Shown piece after piece: positions 60,966 through 64,000 of a stretch of 64,000 bases of DNA. The number at the start of each line of letters is the position of its first letter. Position 1 is the first letter of the stretch. Below the pieces are notes generated by a model, which did not search any database, had not been told where the DNA came from, and saw only the letters and a list, made by a program, of their open reading frames with translations. The stretch is from the NCBI GenBank assembly GCA_905339235.1, contig CAJPFG010000018.1, positions 124,001 to 188,000 on the forward strand. Reading direction: 5' to 3'. A program made the translations under genes and the position numbers. This stretch comes from Phycisphaerales bacterium (GTDB lineage: Bacteria; Planctomycetota; Phycisphaerae; Phycisphaerales; UBA1924).

Positions 60966-61499
60966 TCAAGGCCCAGCGTTGGCTCTCTCCTCGCCCTGCG
61001 TCATCGGCCAGTCCTTCGCCGACGCCTCTCCCCTCGTCACTCGCTCCAAGTGCGCCACGAACGCGCGGGCGGTCTGCCGCCTCTGGAACTCTGCTTTCCC
61101 CGCGTCCGTCAAGTACCTCGCGCCCTTGATTTCCGAGTTTTGCATGCTCGCTGCCCATCCCTGAATCTGCCGCGAACAAGACTCCGCCAGCAGAATCAGT
61201 TCCGCCACGGAGCCCCGAAGATCGGCAAACCGCGGGAGTCGGTCCGCCGTGCGCAGCATGGATCGAACCTCACCCGCCGACCCGCGCGCGTAGTAGAGAA
61301 ACGTGATCAACTGTTCGGTGGTGCCGAGTTCATAACCCTCGGCGATGTTGTTCGACACGGAGAGTGCCGCCCGTAGCAACTGGTCCCGCAGGTCGCCCGC
61401 TCCGACAAAGCCCGGATGCGTCGAGATTCCCTCGACCTTCACGAACAAGTCCGAGGCCGCCCGCCACACCGGAAGATCCTCAAACCGTGTGTACTTCAT
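60966..61499 (-). CDS. Four-helix bundle protein (TIGR02436 type)
   Basis: A 177-residue helical protein: FEDLPVWRAASDLFVKVEGI, LRDQLLRAALSVSNNIAEGY with the diagnostic S-x-x-x-N-I-A-E-G, and EQLITFLYYARGSAGEVRSM. The C-terminal 50 residues are variable. Members occur as intervening-sequence proteins in 23S rRNA genes and as accessory proteins of diversity-generating retroelements; they bind nucleic acid. Here it is bounded by three heptamer arrays, which suggests a link between the protein and such repeats. No reverse transcriptase or rRNA gene is nearby. Confidence 0.9.
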   Translation of the reverse strand: MKYTRFEDLPVWRAASDLFVKVEGISTHPGFVGAGDLRDQLLRAALSVSNNIAEGYELGTTEQLITFLYYARGSAGEVRSMLRTADRLPRFADLRGSVAELILLAESCSRQIQGWAASMQNSEIKGARYLTDAGKAEFQRRQTARAFVAHLERVTRGEASAKDWPMTQGEERANAGP

Positions 61500-61550
61500 T
61501 CCGCAAGCCTAATCAGGCACTCCAACCTTCGCAAGTTCGGGCAAGTCCGT

Positions 61551-61805
61551 TCTGGAGTCTGAAGTCTGGAATCTGGAATCTGGAGTCTGGAGTCTGGAGT
61601 CTGAAGTCTGGAGTCTGAAGTCTGAAGTCTTGAAGTCTGAAGTCTGAAGTCTGGAATCTGCAGTCTGGAATCTGAAGTTCTGGAATCTGAAGTTCTGGAG
61701 TCTTGAAGTCTGAAGTCTTGAAGTCTGAAGTCTTGAAGTCTGAAGTCCGGAATCTGAAGTCCGGAATCTGAAGTTCTGGAATCTGAAGTTCTGGAGTCCG
61801 AATTC
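61551..61805. repeat. Heptamer array, right (TCTGRAG type)
   Basis: More than 30 units, mostly TCTGGAG, TCTGAAG and TCTGGAA with occasional 8-mers (TTCTGGAA, TCTTGAAG). Same strand sense as the middle array, and it starts 51 nt upstream of the four-helix-bundle start. Confidence 0.92.
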
Positions 61806-61944
61806 CCAACGCAGCCTCCACCTCGTGTCACATGATCGCGCCTCGCGCCCGATTCCCGGTTATCACCCTCTCAGCCCGCATCAACCCCCTTCCCCAAACC
61901 GCCGATGTCTTTCAGGACTCACTTTGCGCGGGAGGGCATGCACC

Positions 61945-63000
61945 GTGGATCTTCTCCAGATTCTCAAAGCGGCGTACGAGGCGGACGCCTCCGACGTGCA
62001 TCTCATCGCCGGCCAGCCGCCGACGGTGCGAATTCACCAGGTCATGACGCCCCTCGAGATGCCCGTCATCACCCGCGAGCAGGCCCGTAAGTTCCTCGAG
62101 ATCATGGCCCCGCCCGAGGCCCTCGCCAACTTCGAGCGCCACAAAGACTCCGACTTCTCCTTCCAGGCCGAGGGCCTCGCCCGCTACCGCGTCAACGGCC
62201 ACATGCAGCGCGGCATGGTCGGCCTCGCCATGCGAATGATCAAAACCAAGGTCCCGGCGCTCTCCGCGCTGAACCTCCCCGAAGTCATCGCCCGCCTCAC
62301 CTACCTCCCCCGCGGCCTCGTGCTCGTCACCGGCGACACCGGCTCGGGTAAGTCCACCACGCTGGCCGCCATGATCGAGGCCATGAACCAGCGCTACCGC
62401 AAGCACATCATCACCCTCGAAGACCCCGTCGAATACGTCTTCGAATCCAAGCAGTGCATCCTCGAACAGCGCGAACTCGGCGCCGACATGCCCTCCTTCG
62501 CCAGCGGCCTCAAGCACTGCCTGCGTCAGGACCCCGACATCATCCTCGTCGGCGAAATGCGCGATCTCGAAACCACCGCCCTCGCCATCTCCGCCGCCGA
62601 AACCGGCCACCTCGTCCTCTCCACCCTGCACACCTGCAACGCCTCGCAGACCGTGGAACGAATTATCGATATGTACCCCGGCGGCCAGCAGAACCAGATC
62701 CGCTCGATGCTCGCCGCGACTCTTCAGGCCGTGCTCTCCCAGACCCTCTTCGCCCGTACCGACCGCCCCGGCATGGTGCCCGCGGTGGAAGTGCTCCTGT
62801 GCACCCCCGCCGTGCGAAACCTGATCCGCGAGGCCCGCACCTTCGAAATCCCCAACGTCATCGAGACCAGCCGCGCCATCGGAATGTGCAGCCTCGACAG
62901 CAGCATCGCGGAACTCTACTTCAACGGTTACATCAGCCGCGAAGACGCCATCGCCCAGTCCGCCCACCCCGACAAACTCGAACGCCAACTCGCCGCCTGA
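61945..63000 (+). CDS. pilT: Type IV pilus retraction ATPase PilT-like
   Basis: A 351-residue secretion ATPase of the PilT class: ASDVHLIAGQPPTVRI at the N-terminus, Walker A GDTGSGKSTTLAA at 130-142, Asp box ITLEDPVEYVFESKQCILEQ, Walker B LVGEMRDLETTALAI and the His box TGHLVLSTLHTCNASQTVER. It powers pilus retraction or related filament turnover. The start is GTG 61945 with GGAGG upstream. PilC follows after 44 nt. Confidence 0.93.
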   Translation: MDLLQILKAAYEADASDVHLIAGQPPTVRIHQVMTPLEMPVITREQARKFLEIMAPPEALANFERHKDSDFSFQAEGLARYRVNGHMQRGMVGLAMRMIKTKVPALSALNLPEVIARLTYLPRGLVLVTGDTGSGKSTTLAAMIEAMNQRYRKHIITLEDPVEYVFESKQCILEQRELGADMPSFASGLKHCLRQDPDIILVGEMRDLETTALAISAAETGHLVLSTLHTCNASQTVERIIDMYPGGQQNQIRSMLAATLQAVLSQTLFARTDRPGMVPAVEVLLCTPAVRNLIREARTFEIPNVIETSRAIGMCSLDSSIAELYFNGYISREDAIAQSAHPDKLERQLAA

Positions 63001-63044
63001 TCAGATTTGCCATTTGCGATTCGCGAATCCTCCCCTGACGCCCC

Positions 63045-64000
63045 ATGCCCAACTACCGATACCAGGTCCGTACGAACTCAGGGCAGGTCCAGTCCGGCGT
63101 GATCGCCGCGGACAACGCGACCACCGCCGCGGCCATCCTCCGAAACCAGGGCGCCCACGTGCTGGCTCTCAGCGCCCAGGCCGGCGCCCTCGACGGCACC
63201 TCCCTCTCCGAGAAGTTCCGCGAACTCAACGCCGGCAAGCCCTCCCAGAAGCACGTCCTGGATTTCACCACCCAGTTGGCCGTCATGGTCCGCGCGGGTA
63301 TCAACCTCCGCGCCGCCCTTGACGGCATCGGCGAGCAGACCACCCACGTCGGCTTCAAGAAGGTCGTCCAGCAACTCAAGCAGGACGTCGAGGGCGGCAA
63401 GCAGTTCAGCGAGGCCATCGCCAAGCACCCCAAACTCTTTAACCCCCTCTACGTCAACATGGTCCGCGCCTCCGAGATGTCCGGCTCCTTCAGCAAGATG
63501 CTCGACCGCATCGCCGCCTACATCGGCCAGCAGCTCGAGACCCGCAAAATGGTCATCGGCGCCGCCATCTACCCCGCGATCATCGGCGGCCTGGCCGTCT
63601 GCGTCACCGTCTTCCTGCTCACCTTCGTGCTCCCCAAGTTCGCCAGCGTCTTCGCCGGCAAGGAGCAGATCCTCCCCTGGGCCACCAAGTTCCTCCTCGC
63701 CACCTCCAAGTTCATGGTGGAGAACTGGTACATCCTGATCGGCGCCGCCGCCGCGGCCTTCGGCTCGCTCTACGCCTTCTGCAAGACCGAACTCGGCTCC
63801 TTCTGGGTCGATCGCCTCAAACTCGGCATCCCCATCATTCGGTCCATGTTCCGCTCCCTCTACATCTCCCGCTCGCTCCAGACCATGGGCCAACTCATCA
63901 ACGCCGGCGTCCCCATGCTCGACACCATCGCCATCACCGGCGACATCTCCGGTAACCAGATTTTCAAAGGGCTGTGGCGCAAGGTGCACGCCAGCGTCAA
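63045..64000 (+). CDS. pilC: Type II/IV secretion inner-membrane protein PilC/GspF (3' end outside window)
   Basis: Open to the right edge, 318 codons present. The protein starts MPNYRYQVRTNSGQVQSGVI, continues with the two T2SSF domains: FTTQLAVMVRAGINLRAALD and, after a helix (VCVTVFLLTFVLPKFASVFA), SLYISRSLQTMGQLINAGVP. This polytopic protein anchors the ATPase and pseudopilins at the inner membrane. With pilT and the prepilin-like genes it points to a type IV pilus or type II-like system. Confidence 0.93.
   Translation, partial: MPNYRYQVRTNSGQVQSGVIAADNATTAAAILRNQGAHVLALSAQAGALDGTSLSEKFRELNAGKPSQKHVLDFTTQLAVMVRAGINLRAALDGIGEQTTHVGFKKVVQQLKQDVEGGKQFSEAIAKHPKLFNPLYVNMVRASEMSGSFSKMLDRIAAYIGQQLETRKMVIGAAIYPAIIGGLAVCVTVFLLTFVLPKFASVFAGKEQILPWATKFLLATSKFMVENWYILIGAAAAAFGSLYAFCKTELGSFWVDRLKLGIPIIRSMFRSLYISRSLQTMGQLINAGVPMLDTIAITGDISGNQIFKGLWRKVHASV

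Noticed and set aside
60397-61831. Open frames made of SKLQTPN- or LQTSDF-like repeats in heptamer arrays
   Set aside because: A 7-nt tandem repeat reads as a 7-residue repeat in every frame; the arrays have no start signal and are non-coding repeats.

Overview
The window is high-GC bacterial chromosome with the marks of a planctomycete, most likely from the Phycisphaerae side of the phylum. The marks are three prepilin-like proteins with H-X9-DG or related C-terminal motifs, exported proteins ending in short PEP-CTERM-like tails, dockerin-type calcium repeats in exported proteins, a VIT/VWA lipoprotein beside an ECF sigma factor, a Tat-exported PhoX-like protein, and several membrane proteins ending in a C-x2-C...CPECG zinc ribbon. 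Taxonomy is inferred from gene content only; there is no rRNA in the window.

Layout. 1-8.1 kb: a GH15-like glucosidase cut by the left edge, an orphan FliN-like protein, fabF-acpP behind a TATAAT promoter, a DUF1444-like protein, a prepilin-like protein, a TrpG/PabA amidotransferase, PhoX and a PEP-CTERM protein. 8.3-13 kb: tRNA-Thr(UGU), then an overlapping operon of ECF sigma factor, membrane/dockerin protein, secreted protein and VIT-VWA lipoprotein. 13.3-25.5 kb, all minus strand: zinc-ribbon membrane proteins, an OppB-type permease and its binding protein, a HEAT-like protein, ferredoxin-NADP reductase, a coiled-coil protein, a protein with a CX4CH motif and an S9 peptidase. 25.7-28.3 kb: tRNA-Leu(GAG), a glycogen-synthase-like transferase and a DUF433 antitoxin. 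28.3-32.1 kb: metB-lysC-asd transcribed leftwards from a promoter that starts directly on a SAM-I/SAM-IV-like riboswitch. 32.2-41.7 kb: a HEPN-motif protein, zinc-ribbon and dockerin proteins, a serine hydrolase, YajQ, a VapBC-like pair with a frameshifted toxin, mraZ and a flavin-reductase-like protein. 41.8-46.3 kb: a tightly packed three-gene operon of unknown function. 46.3-54.6 kb: glycosyltransferase, amidohydrolase, protein kinase/P-loop fusion with an ATP-grasp partner, zf-TFIIB protein, PEP-CTERM protein and amidase. 54.6-64 kb: transaldolase, DUF559, RidA, two prepilin-like proteins, CBS protein, four-helix-bundle protein, pilT and pilC, separated by repeat-rich DNA.

The most striking feature is repeat DNA that enters or surrounds genes. 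A 31-bp palindrome lies in frame twice in asd (exact inverted copies) and, diverged, in the N-terminus of lysC. A roughly 45-bp palindromic end repeat bounds a DUF559 endonuclease gene and also a 139-bp gene-less unit translated inside metB. A composite repeat of about 108 bp occurs four times. Five arrays with a 7-nt period but unrelated units lie at 59.4-61.8 kb, three of them around the four-helix-bundle gene. The strongest system-level candidates are the DUF559/inverted-repeat element, the three-gene operon with a possible PIN-like protein, the heptamer arrays with their four-helix-bundle gene, and the SAM-switch-controlled methionine operon.
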